Origin: Dissulfurirhabdus thermomarina
GTDB taxonomy: Bacteria; Desulfobacterota; Dissulfuribacteria; Dissulfuribacterales; Dissulfurirhabdaceae
Assembly (NCBI RefSeq): GCF_012979235.1
Contig: NZ_JAATWC010000005.1
Coordinates: 111,805 to 175,804 of the forward strand
Direction: 5' to 3'
DNA length: 64,000 nucleotides
The notes beneath the pieces were generated by a model. That model saw only the letters and a program-made list of their open reading frames with translations, ran no database searches and had not been told where the DNA came from. How positions within the stretch are numbered: the first letter of the stretch is position 1; every line of letters starts with the position of its first letter. A program made the position numbers and the translations under genes. This document shows, piece by piece, positions 36,520 to 43,523 of this stretch.

Positions 36520-36622
36520 GGGAGACCTCCTTCACGTTTGGGGATGCTGTACGGCCGCTCCATGCCTCCACCTATAGGCGCCGGGCAGGCCCCTGTCAAC
36601 GGGCCGAGGGCACCAGCCGGCT

Positions 36623-38089
36623 TTAGCCCACGTAGAGGATCTCCCACTCCGCCTCGAATGGCGGGTCCGCGCCGGTGAGGGTGAGGTAGCGGGTCTCCCC
36701 GGTCCCGGGCCCGGTGCTGGTCTCCTCGCGCCAGAGCCGCAGGCGGATGGCGGGCTCGGGCCGGGCGCCGGGCTCCCGGGGCTCCAGCCAGATCTCCTGC
36801 TCCTCGATGACCTTCCACACCGTCTTGTCCGCCCGGCGGCGCACCCGCTCGCCGACCCTGGGCGAGCCGAGCCGGTCGCGCAGGGTCTTGAAGCTGTACG
36901 GGGAGCGCTCCCCGTGGTCGAGGATCCGCTCGCCGAGGAACATGATGGCCGCGGCCCCGGTGGGGGCGGTGAGCAGGATGGAGAGCACGGCCACGGCCAG
37001 GATGAGCTCGCCCGAGGCCACGCCGGCCGCCAGCGGCACCGCGCCGATGGCGGCCTGCACCGTGGCCTTCGGCACGTAGGCCACCACGGTGAAGAGCCGC
37101 TCGCGGGGGGTGAGCGGGGTTCCGAGGAGCGAGAGGTAGGTCCCGACGCTCCGGAAGACGAGGCCCGCCAGGATCACCGCCGTCCCCGCCAGCCCCGCCT
37201 GCCAGGCCACGTGGACGTTCACCTGGGCGCCCACGAGGACGAAGAGGAGCAGCTCGGCGAAGACCCAGAGCTTCTTGAGCTTCTGGGAGATCTGGTGGGC
37301 GATGGGCTCGGCCTTCTCGAGGATGACGAAGCCGATGGCCATGACGCCCAAGAGGCTCGCCACCGGGACGCGGCCCTCCAGGGCCTTCTCCACCCAGGTG
37401 AGGGCGATGGCGACGCCGAGCACCACCAGGGTCTTTCTGGGCGGGCGGAGATCGTAGCGCTCGAAGAGCCGGTAGAGGAGGTAGCCGGGCACCACGCCGG
37501 CCACGATGCCGAGGGCCACGGAGACGGGGACCTCGGCGAGCTTCGCCCAGACGTTCACCTCGCCCCCGCCGTACATCCCGAGGAAGATGGTGAAGAGGAC
37601 GATGACGAAGACGTCGTCCACGGAGGAGGCGGCGAGCACCAGGGTGGGGATCCCCTTCTTCGCGCCGCGGCCCCGGTCCATGAAGTCGATCATGAGCGGC
37701 ACCACCACGGCCGGGGAGACCGCTCCGAGGATGCAGCCCAGGATGGCGGCCTCGAGGGTGGAGATGCCAAGGAGGTGCGGGGCCACCAGGGTCACCCCCA
37801 CAATCTCGAAGACGGCGGGGACCGCGCTCATGAGGAGGGCGGTGCGGCCGACGCGGTTGAGGGTGTCGCGCCGGAGCTCGAAGCCGGCGCGGAGCAGGAT
37901 CACGATGAGGGCGATCTTTCGGAAATCGCCCGAGACCTGCATCATCTCCGGGGCCATGAGGCCCAGGACGTAGGGCCCGGCCAGGATGCCCACGAGGAGC
38001 ATCCCCACGAGGCCGGGCATCCGGAGTCGGCGGAAGAGCCAGTCGCCCCCGAGGCCGAGGAGGATGACGAGTGCGATGCTGATGTCCAT
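36623..38089 (-). CDS. CPA2-family cation:proton antiporter
   Basis: A 488-residue protein. The first about 390 residues have a dozen hydrophobic segments of the Na+/H+ exchanger (KefB/CPA2) family: LRMPGLVGMLLVGILAGPY, ILGAVSPAVVVPLM and AASSVDDVFVIVLF, the last with the paired aspartates of the ion-binding site. The C-terminal about 90 residues (WKVIEEQEIWLEPREP...) are soluble and not a TrkA_N domain; I do not recognise them. It stands alone on the minus strand, with no clear promoter identified. Confidence 0.83.
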   Translation of the reverse strand: MDISIALVILLGLGGDWLFRRLRMPGLVGMLLVGILAGPYVLGLMAPEMMQVSGDFRKIALIVILLRAGFELRRDTLNRVGRTALLMSAVPAVFEIVGVTLVAPHLLGISTLEAAILGCILGAVSPAVVVPLMIDFMDRGRGAKKGIPTLVLAASSVDDVFVIVLFTIFLGMYGGGEVNVWAKLAEVPVSVALGIVAGVVPGYLLYRLFERYDLRPPRKTLVVLGVAIALTWVEKALEGRVPVASLLGVMAIGFVILEKAEPIAHQISQKLKKLWVFAELLLFVLVGAQVNVHVAWQAGLAGTAVILAGLVFRSVGTYLSLLGTPLTPRERLFTVVAYVPKATVQAAIGAVPLAAGVASGELILAVAVLSILLTAPTGAAAIMFLGERILDHGERSPYSFKTLRDRLGSPRVGERVRRRADKTVWKVIEEQEIWLEPREPGARPEPAIRLRLWREETSTGPGTGETRYLTLTGADPPFEAEWEILYVG

Positions 38090-38120
38090 GGGATAAGATC
38101 CTTTCCCCCGGACACGAAGA

Positions 38121-38147
38121 GATGGCCTCGCGATTTGCGACGCCATC
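38121..38147 (+). repeat. Minimal TIR-TIR copy of the dispersed repeat
   Basis: GATGGCCTCGC, the spacer GATTT, and GCGACGCCATC form a near-perfect 11-bp inverted repeat. These are the left and right ends of the long repeats brought together with the whole interior missing. It lies 32 bases upstream of the antiporter ATG. Confidence 0.75.
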
Positions 38148-38284
38148 ACGAAAAACCCCGTCCGGCGCACGGCACAAACGGGGTCTCGGCCCGGGCGTCT
38201 TCGAGGCGGCCGGCGGCGGACGAATCCTTCGACACGCAGAAGTCATCATCCGGCCGGGCCGGCGTTTTTTCGGGCAGACTTCAT

Positions 38285-38443
38285 TGATGGCGTCGCAAAA
38301 ATGCGCCAACTGCTGTGTTGCTTCGGATGTTCTCGTCATTGCGGCGTACCGTAGCGTACGCCTCATTCCTCGACATCCTCGCGCCTTGCATTTGGCGATT
38401 CTTGCTGAGCCATCCACTCAGAAGACTTTTTACGAGGCCATCA
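38285..38443 (+). repeat. Dispersed TIR repeat, copy B (best preserved)
   Basis: 159 bp starting TGATGGCGTCGCAAAA and ending TTTTTACGAGGCCATCA, so the ends are inverted repeats. Internal blocks shared with copy F include CTTCGGATGTTCTCGTC and the run CATTCCTCGACATCCTCGCG followed by CCTTGCATTTGGCGATT. It lies in the 461-base gap between the antiporter and trmO starts, which otherwise holds only the minimal copy and a T-run after a GC-rich stretch at 38250-38272. Confidence 0.85.
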
Positions 38444-38550
38444 TCTTTACGAGAAATCAACCCTTGATTGCCCCTGAATTTCGGGGAATATGCCACTCGG
38501 GCGGCTGGCCGTCAACGGCGGGGGCCCCCGGGGGGCGAGGAGGGAGGGCC

Positions 38551-38970
38551 ATGACCTTCGAGATGCACCCCATCGGGCGCGTTTGCAATCCCACGGGCGA
38601 GGTGCCCCGGCACTGGACGGTCTCCCGGGTGGAGGGCGCCATCGAGATCGACCCGGCCTACGAGGCGGGGCTCTCGGACATCCGCCCCGGGGACCGCGTG
38701 GTGGTCCTCTTCGCCTTCCACGAGAGTCCGCCCTTTTCCCCGGAGCTCCTCCGCCAGCGGCCGCCGCACCGGGACCGCGAGCGCGGCGTCTTCAGCATCT
38801 GCTCCCCGGTCCGGCCGAACCCCATCGGCCTCTCCGTGGTGGAGGTCCTGTCCGTGGAGGGGCCGGTGCTCCGCGTGCGCGGCCTCGACATGCGCGACGG
38901 CACCCCGGTGCTGGACCTCAAGCCGGCCACGGGGCTTCACCCCGAGGTCCCGGGGGGGCGGGCGGCCTAG
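38551..38970 (+). CDS. trmO: TrmO/TsaA-family tRNA methyltransferase
   Basis: A 139-residue protein of the TsaA-like (UPF0066/VirR) family, which methylates the N6 group of threonylcarbamoyladenosine 37 in tRNA using SAM. Family motifs are IGRVCNPTGEVPRHW, GDRVVVLFAFH and FSICSPVRPNPIGLSVVEVL near residue 88, then LKPATGLHPE at the C-terminus (the family usually has LKPY). The bacterial protein is usually longer, with a second domain that is absent here. A strong GAGGAGGGAGGG precedes the ATG. It is isolated between repeats. Confidence 0.82.
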   Translation: MTFEMHPIGRVCNPTGEVPRHWTVSRVEGAIEIDPAYEAGLSDIRPGDRVVVLFAFHESPPFSPELLRQRPPHRDRERGVFSICSPVRPNPIGLSVVEVLSVEGPVLRVRGLDMRDGTPVLDLKPATGLHPEVPGGRAA

Positions 38971-38974
38971 TCCT

Positions 38975-39138
38975 CGATGGCGTCGCGCGAACCGCCAAGC
39001 GGAACGCTTGGCGGTGATGCTTCAAGCCCCTCGGCCCCTCGTGGTCCCCGGCGCCGCCTCGTTTCTCTCGGTGGTCGCGCCTTGTCCTCGGCGATTCCCG
39101 CTGGGCCATCCACCCAGAGGATTCTTGCGAGGCCGTCA
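38975..39138 (+). repeat. Dispersed TIR repeat, copy C
   Basis: About 164 bp from CGATGGCGTCGCGCGA to GCGAGGCCGTCA, beginning four bases after the trmO stop. The right half (TCGCGCCTTGTCCTCGGCG, then GATTCCCGCTGGGCCATCCA) is nearly identical to copy D. It contains its own small hairpin, CCGCCAAGCGG next to CGCTTGGCGG near 38993-39015, not seen in other copies. Confidence 0.82.
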
Positions 39139-39225
39139 CCGCTGGGGAATCAGAGCACCGCTCCAGGCTCCCCGGAAGAATGAATTGACTCTCGGCCCGT
39201 CTCTGCCCCCGCCCTCTGTGGCGCC
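39138..39225 (+). repeat. Extension element following copy C
   Basis: About 88 bases after copy C (from CGCTGGGGAATCAG to CCCTCTGTGGCG) match, at roughly 80 percent by eye, the reverse complement of 46202-46290 next to copy E. The element therefore travels with some copies of the repeat. The rest of the gap 39226-39480 holds no convincing gene. Confidence 0.65.
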
Positions 39226-39399
39226 GAAGGCGTCGATGACGGGGCCGGAAGGAGCGCGACGAATTGTCCGAGCCCCGCGAAGCGGGGCGAGTTTTTCGTC
39301 GCGCCCGGCCCCGCCGAGACGCCGAGGGGACCCCGCCCCGTCCCGCCGACGTTGTTGGCGGGACGGGAGGGGCGCCACAGTGGGCTGCCCTTTCTTTTG

Positions 39400-39433
39400 G
39401 TTACTTTTCTTTGGGCACGCAAAGAAAAGTAAC
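39400..39433. repeat. Perfect 14-bp palindrome between copies C and D
   Basis: GTTACTTTTCTTTG (39400-39413), loop GGCACG, CAAAGAAAAGTAAC (39420-39433). This AT-rich hairpin stands out from the GC-rich surroundings. Similar TTACTTTTCTTTG hairpins occur widely in proteobacterial intergenic regions and give rise to false proteins containing KSNQKK or FFGHAKKSN. Confidence 0.85.
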
Positions 39434-39481
39434 GCCCGCCGCAGGCGACGGCGGCCCCGCGCCTCCACCGAGGCGCCGAAT

Positions 39482-39643
39482 TGATGGCGTCGCGGCAGAA
39501 ATGCGCGGGTTGCGGCGTTGCTTCGGGTACTGTCGTCATTGCGGCGTGGTCTCCGGCGCCGCCTCGTTTCTCTCGGTGGTCGCGCCTTGTCCTCGGCGAT
39601 TCCCGCTGGGCCATCCACCCAGAGGATTCTTGCGAGGCCGTCA
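39482..39643 (+). repeat. Dispersed TIR repeat, copy D
   Basis: 162 bp from TGATGGCGTCGCGGCAGAA to TGCGAGGCCGTCA. Its last three bases on the minus strand are the TGA stop of the following gene. The right half matches copy C almost exactly. Confidence 0.85.
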
Positions 39644-40687
39644 GTCTTCGGGGATCTGCCAGGTCTCCACCATCCGCCGGAAGGCCGCGAGCCGCGGGTG
39701 GAAGTTCTCCGGCGTGACCCGGTAGCGGCCGGTCCGGATGCACTCCACCATGAAGCGGTTGATCTCCGGCGAGTAGTGGCCCGGGTCCATGTAGTTGTCG
39801 AGGTTCGCGGTGATCTCCGCCGCGTCCTGGAAGTCGTAGAGCTCCACGTTGGGAAGATCCCGCGTGGCGTTGAAGATGTATTCTTTGAAGAGGAGGGCGT
39901 TGCGGAAGACGGGCTTCGGGGCGTTCTTCCACATGAGGAGGGAGACGGGCGGCCGCAGGAGGATGAAGCGTACCCGGGGATGGGCCTTGATGTGGGCGAG
40001 GAGGTTCACGTCGAAGCTCCGGGCCAGGTTGTGGAGGGCGTAGTAGTCGGGGGGCTCGGGGAACATGTTGGCGTCGCGCCACTTCTTGAGCACCACCTCG
40101 CGGCCGAAGGCGTGGTTGTGGCCGAAGTACTTGTAGAGGTCGGGATCGAGCTTTCTCGCCCGGACGCCGAGCCAGTTCGCCTCGAGGGCGCGCACCGAGA
40201 ACTGGAGGGTGTCGATGCTGAGGAGGTAGCGGTAGTCGTTCAGGCGGTTGTCGTCGTAGAGGTGGAAGGGGAAGGTGTCGGCCCCGTAGCGCAGGCGGTC
40301 TGGCGCGCCGGCGAAGGCCGGAAAATCGATCCCGATGATGACGTTCTTCGTCTGGGGCCGCCGGAGCACCAGCCGGAGGAGCAGCGAGATCTCGCGGGCC
40401 GAGGCGGCGTCCATGGAGAGCTTGATGCTCTTGACCCCGAGGGCCTTGTCGATCTCGCTCGGGATGAAGTTGTGCATCATGGAGGAGCCGAGGATGGCCG
40501 TGTCGTAGGCGTGGGTGCGGGCGAGGCCGGGGTTCAGGTACCGGGGCTTTTCGTAGTAGGTCCGGTAGAAGGTCGATGCGCGGTACTGCTGGAGGGGGTC
40601 CACCGCGTAGTTGAAGAGGGCGGCCAGGGCCAGGATGGCGAGCGAGGCCCGGAGGGTTCGGCGGGTCCATGCCCGGTAGCGTTTCAT
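39641..40687 (-). CDS. SGNH-like exported protein, partner of MBOAT
   Basis: A 348-residue protein with one N-terminal membrane segment (about residues 13-28) and a soluble domain. TAILGSSMMHNF near residue 65 looks like the SGNH nucleophile block (GxS), and MDPGHYSPEINRFMVE near residue 305 has the D-x-x-H pair. Proteins of this layout (AlgX/DltD/PatB-like) accept acyl groups from a neighbouring MBOAT protein and transfer them to a polymer. The MBOAT gene lies 19 bases upstream. The acceptor is unknown. The stop codon is supplied by repeat copy D. Confidence 0.72.
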   Translation of the reverse strand: MKRYRAWTRRTLRASLAILALAALFNYAVDPLQQYRASTFYRTYYEKPRYLNPGLARTHAYDTAILGSSMMHNFIPSEIDKALGVKSIKLSMDAASAREISLLLRLVLRRPQTKNVIIGIDFPAFAGAPDRLRYGADTFPFHLYDDNRLNDYRYLLSIDTLQFSVRALEANWLGVRARKLDPDLYKYFGHNHAFGREVVLKKWRDANMFPEPPDYYALHNLARSFDVNLLAHIKAHPRVRFILLRPPVSLLMWKNAPKPVFRNALLFKEYIFNATRDLPNVELYDFQDAAEITANLDNYMDPGHYSPEINRFMVECIRTGRYRVTPENFHPRLAAFRRMVETWQIPED

Positions 40688-40706
40688 GCGGCTCCGTTCC
40701 CCGGCC

Positions 40707-42182
40707 CTAGAAGATGAAGTAGAGGAACTCGGACATCTGGGAGAGGTGGAGGACGCCCAGCACGAGGAGGGCGGTCACGAAGGCCGCCGACTTCCAGTCG
40801 GGCCGGAGTTCGCGGGCGACGGCCACGGAGTTGCGGGCCGCGAAGGCCATGGCCGCCACCAGCGCCAGGATCGCCAGCGCCCGGGCGTTTCCCTTGACCC
40901 AGTCGAAGGTCTCGCCGAACCGGACGCCCAGCTCGGCGAGCCGGCCGAGGGCCGGGGCCAACTCCGCCGGGAGCACAACCCCCGTCATCCCCAGCATCCC
41001 CTTGAAGACCTTGGCGGCGTCGTGGAGGTTGCGGGCCCGGAAGACCACCCAGGTGCAGTGGACGAAGAGGAAGGTGAGCGGCCAACCGATCCAGGTGGGC
41101 ATCCGGAGGCCGGCGTTCCGCCACAAGCGGTGCACCGCCGACCCCAACCCGTGGAGCGTCCCCCACAGGACGTAGGTCCACCCCGCCCCGTGCCAGAGCC
41201 CGACGAGGAAGAAGGTCACCACCAGGTTCACGTAGCCCCGGAGCACGCCCCGCCGGTTGCCGCCCATGGGGATGTAGAGGTAGTCGCGGAGCCACCGGGT
41301 GAGCGTCATGTGCCAGCGGCGCCAGAAGTCCCGGATGTTGCCGGCCTTGTAGGGGGAGTTGAAGTTCAGGGGCAGCCGGATGTTGAAGAGGTAGGCCGCT
41401 CCCATGGCCATGTCCGTGTAGCCGCTGAAGTCGTAGTAGAGCTGGAAGGTGTAGGCCAGCGAGGCGGTCCAGGCCTCGGCGAGGTTCAGCACCGGCGCCG
41501 TGTCGAAGCCCTGGGTGGCCCACTCCGAGAGGGTGTCCGCGATGACGGCCTTCTTGAAGAGGCCCATGGCGAAGAAGGCGAGCCCGATGGCGATGTTCCG
41601 GTGGTTGGGCAGCTTGTTCCGGATGCGGGAGAACTGGGGCATCATCTCCCCGTGGTGCACGATGGGGCCCGCGATGAGCTGCGGGAAGAAGGAGACGAAG
41701 AGGCAGTAGTCCAGGAAGTCGTACTCGGCCGTCTCCCCCCGGTAGCTGTCCACCAGGAAGGCGATCTGCTGGAAGGTGAAGAAGCTGATGGCCAGGGGGA
41801 GGGCGATGTGGGGGAGCGGGAGGTGGAGCCCTAGGGCCCGGTTCAGGTTGTCGAGGAAGAAGTCCGTGTACTTGAAGTAGCCGAGGAGCCCCACGTTGAA
41901 GCAGATCCCCGCGGCCAGGACCAGCCGGGGCGGGACCAGGGCCTCCCAAGGCGCCCGCTGTCGCCGGGTCGTCGCCAGCGCCGTCCCCACGGCGTAGTTC
42001 ACCAGGATGGAGAGCAGCAGCAGCGGGAGGTACCGGATGTTCCAGTAGGAGTAGAAGAAGAGGGAGGCCAGGACCAGCCAGGCCTTCCCGGCGGCCACGA
42101 GCCGGCGCCGGTTGAGGGCGAAGTAGACCGCCACCACCACCGGGAGGAAGAGGAAGATGTATTCGTAGGAGTTGAAGAGCAT
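40707..42182 (-). CDS. MBOAT-family O-acyltransferase (AlgI/DltB-like)
   Basis: A 491-residue membrane protein with about eleven hydrophobic segments. Family motifs are SYEYIFLFLPVVVAVYF at the start, FFPQLIAGPIVH near residue 180, AYTFQLYYDFSGYTDMA near residue 255, and DFWRRWHMTLTRWLRDYLYIP near residue 300; the catalytic histidine lies in LVGLWHGAGWTYVLWG. Such proteins move acyl groups across the membrane for modification of polysaccharides. Together with the SGNH-like gene it forms a two-gene acylation module. No polymer synthesis genes are nearby. Confidence 0.9.
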   Translation of the reverse strand: MLFNSYEYIFLFLPVVVAVYFALNRRRLVAAGKAWLVLASLFFYSYWNIRYLPLLLLSILVNYAVGTALATTRRQRAPWEALVPPRLVLAAGICFNVGLLGYFKYTDFFLDNLNRALGLHLPLPHIALPLAISFFTFQQIAFLVDSYRGETAEYDFLDYCLFVSFFPQLIAGPIVHHGEMMPQFSRIRNKLPNHRNIAIGLAFFAMGLFKKAVIADTLSEWATQGFDTAPVLNLAEAWTASLAYTFQLYYDFSGYTDMAMGAAYLFNIRLPLNFNSPYKAGNIRDFWRRWHMTLTRWLRDYLYIPMGGNRRGVLRGYVNLVVTFFLVGLWHGAGWTYVLWGTLHGLGSAVHRLWRNAGLRMPTWIGWPLTFLFVHCTWVVFRARNLHDAAKVFKGMLGMTGVVLPAELAPALGRLAELGVRFGETFDWVKGNARALAILALVAAMAFAARNSVAVARELRPDWKSAAFVTALLVLGVLHLSQMSEFLYFIF

Positions 42183-42224
42183 GGCCGGCCGATCGTCGGC
42201 CCTTCTCTTAACCACCGGCCGGGC

Positions 42225-42261
42225 AAAAAGCAAGCGGGGGCGGCCCTTTGGCCGCCCCCGC
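42225..42261 (-). terminator. Intrinsic terminator of the small secreted-protein operon
   Basis: A perfect 12-bp stem (42234-42245 with 42250-42261, loop of four) is followed on the minus strand by TTGCTTTTTG. It lies 22 bases past the stop of the 42283-42810 gene and upstream of the MBOAT gene, separating the two units. Confidence 0.88.
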
Positions 42262-42282
42262 CTGCGGTGGCGCCGTCCGCCC

Positions 42283-42810
42283 CTACTGGACCACGTAGGA
42301 GGACATGCACTGGTGGATGATCCGCACGTTGTCGGCGGGGTTCTTCTCCTGGACCGGCGGCGCCGGCCGGATCTCCGCCCGGATGCCGGCGCTCTTTCTC
42401 ACGAGCAGGGGCGTGTTGGAGATGGAGAAGGTCTTCCGCGAGGCCTGGGCGAGGCCGGAGAAGGGGATGCTCCGGGTGACCGAGCGTCCCTGCATCAGGT
42501 CGAAGTAGGTCACGGTGATGGTGCCGGCGGCCTGGATGCCCGGCGTCTGGCTGGTGACGACGACCTCCAGGTTCGGCAGCAGCATGGCGTCCACGCCGGC
42601 CGGCTGGCAGGGGCACGAGTTCTTCGCGCCCAGGCTGTAGATCTGGAGGTCGGCGGCGAAGTGGAGCTTGCTCGGGTCGATCTTCGTCTTCTGCACCTGG
42701 ATGCCGACGGGCGCGGTCCGGATGGGCGGGCCCGCCAGGGCGGCGGTGGCGAGGGCGGCGCCGGCCGCGAGGGCCAGGGCGAGCGGGGCGAGGGATGTCG
42801 TCTTCTTCAT
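42283..42810 (-). CDS. Small secreted protein with cysteine-bracketed CARDB-like domain
   Basis: A 175-residue exported protein with a signal peptide (alanine-rich, cleavage near residue 27). The mature domain begins with KNSCPCQPAGVDAMLLPNLEV and has ITVTYFDLMQGRSVTRSI near residue 105, TPLLVRKSAGIRAEI near residue 135, and ends NVRIIHQCMSSYVVQ. The same order of motifs is found in the C-terminal half of the protein at 51053-51895, so the two are paralogues. The paired cysteines at the two ends of the domain probably form a disulfide. GGAGGA precedes the ATG. Function unknown. Confidence 0.72.
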   Translation of the reverse strand: MKKTTSLAPLALALAAGAALATAALAGPPIRTAPVGIQVQKTKIDPSKLHFAADLQIYSLGAKNSCPCQPAGVDAMLLPNLEVVVTSQTPGIQAAGTITVTYFDLMQGRSVTRSIPFSGLAQASRKTFSISNTPLLVRKSAGIRAEIRPAPPVQEKNPADNVRIIHQCMSSYVVQ

Positions 42811-42927
42811 GGTCGTGTCCTCCTTGGGATGTATTGATGCGTCGAGCGCGATCTGCAGCTCGGGACCGGCAGCCTTCCGGGCCGGCGGGGCGGGAGCCTG
42901 CCGGCTCCGATGCCGTCCGGCCACGGG

Positions 42928-43446
42928 TCAGCGGTACCGGTGGGCGCCGCAGGAGAGGCTCCGGCCCAGGATGTTGTTGCCTTCGTCGGCCTCCTTGATC
43001 TGGTTGCCGGCGTCCGTCCACGCGCGGATGGTCACGGTCCGCCCGGGGCGGACCACCTGTTCGGGCATGATGCCCAGGCCCCGCCGGGTGAGGGAGCCCC
43101 CGGGCCGCTGGAGCTGGCGCCCCGGGTCGAAGCCCTGAAGGTCGATGCCGCCCCAGGGTCGGCCGTTTCTGTAGAGCTGGAGGCCGACGGCGCCGGAGCG
43201 GAGGTAGGCCGCGTCGGGGATCGATCCCGGGCCGAGGTTCTTCACGGTGACGATGACCCGGCACTTCGGGTCGAGGTGGATGTCGGTGACGGCGAGGTCC
43301 GGGAGCGCGGCCAGGCGCTTGGGGAAGGGCGCCCGTTTCTCCAGGGCGGGGACGGCGGCGCCCCCGGCACGGGCCGCCGGGGGGACGGCGGCAAGTCCCA
43401 GGGCCAAGACGAGCGCGGCGCATCCGGTGAGACGTTTCGGTTCCAT
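42928..43446 (-). CDS. Secreted CARDB-domain protein
   Basis: A 172-residue exported protein with a signal peptide (cleavage near ARAGG). LPDLAVTDIHLDPKCRVIVTVKNLGPGSI near residues 47-75, then KEADEGNNILGRSLSC near the end, are the opening and closing strands of a CARDB-type immunoglobulin-like fold, often an adhesion or scaffolding module. Cysteines in the first and last strands parallel those of the two related secreted proteins in this window. It lies between the subtilase gene and the smaller secreted gene. Ligand unknown. Confidence 0.75.
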   Translation of the reverse strand: MEPKRLTGCAALVLALGLAAVPPAARAGGAAVPALEKRAPFPKRLAALPDLAVTDIHLDPKCRVIVTVKNLGPGSIPDAAYLRSGAVGLQLYRNGRPWGGIDLQGFDPGRQLQRPGGSLTRRGLGIMPEQVVRPGRTVTIRAWTDAGNQIKEADEGNNILGRSLSCGAHRYR

Positions 43447-43523
43447 GTGGGCCTCCTCCTTTCGGTGCGCCGGCGGGTGCGCCGGCGGTTTTGCCCATGA
43501 GTGGCGGCGGCGGCCGGAAAGGT

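Noticed and set aside
38250..38272. A terminator at the T-run after CCGGCCGGGCCGG
   Set aside because: No plus-strand gene ends upstream and the stem is short and self-overlapping; probably incidental next to repeat copy B.
39136..39618. Open frames in the repeat-rich gap with KSNQKK and SFFRGAWSGALIPQR-type peptides
   Set aside because: The shared peptides come from the repeats and the AT-rich hairpin. Frames differ between copies, there are no ribosome binding sites, and the sequence similarity is at the DNA level in both orientations.
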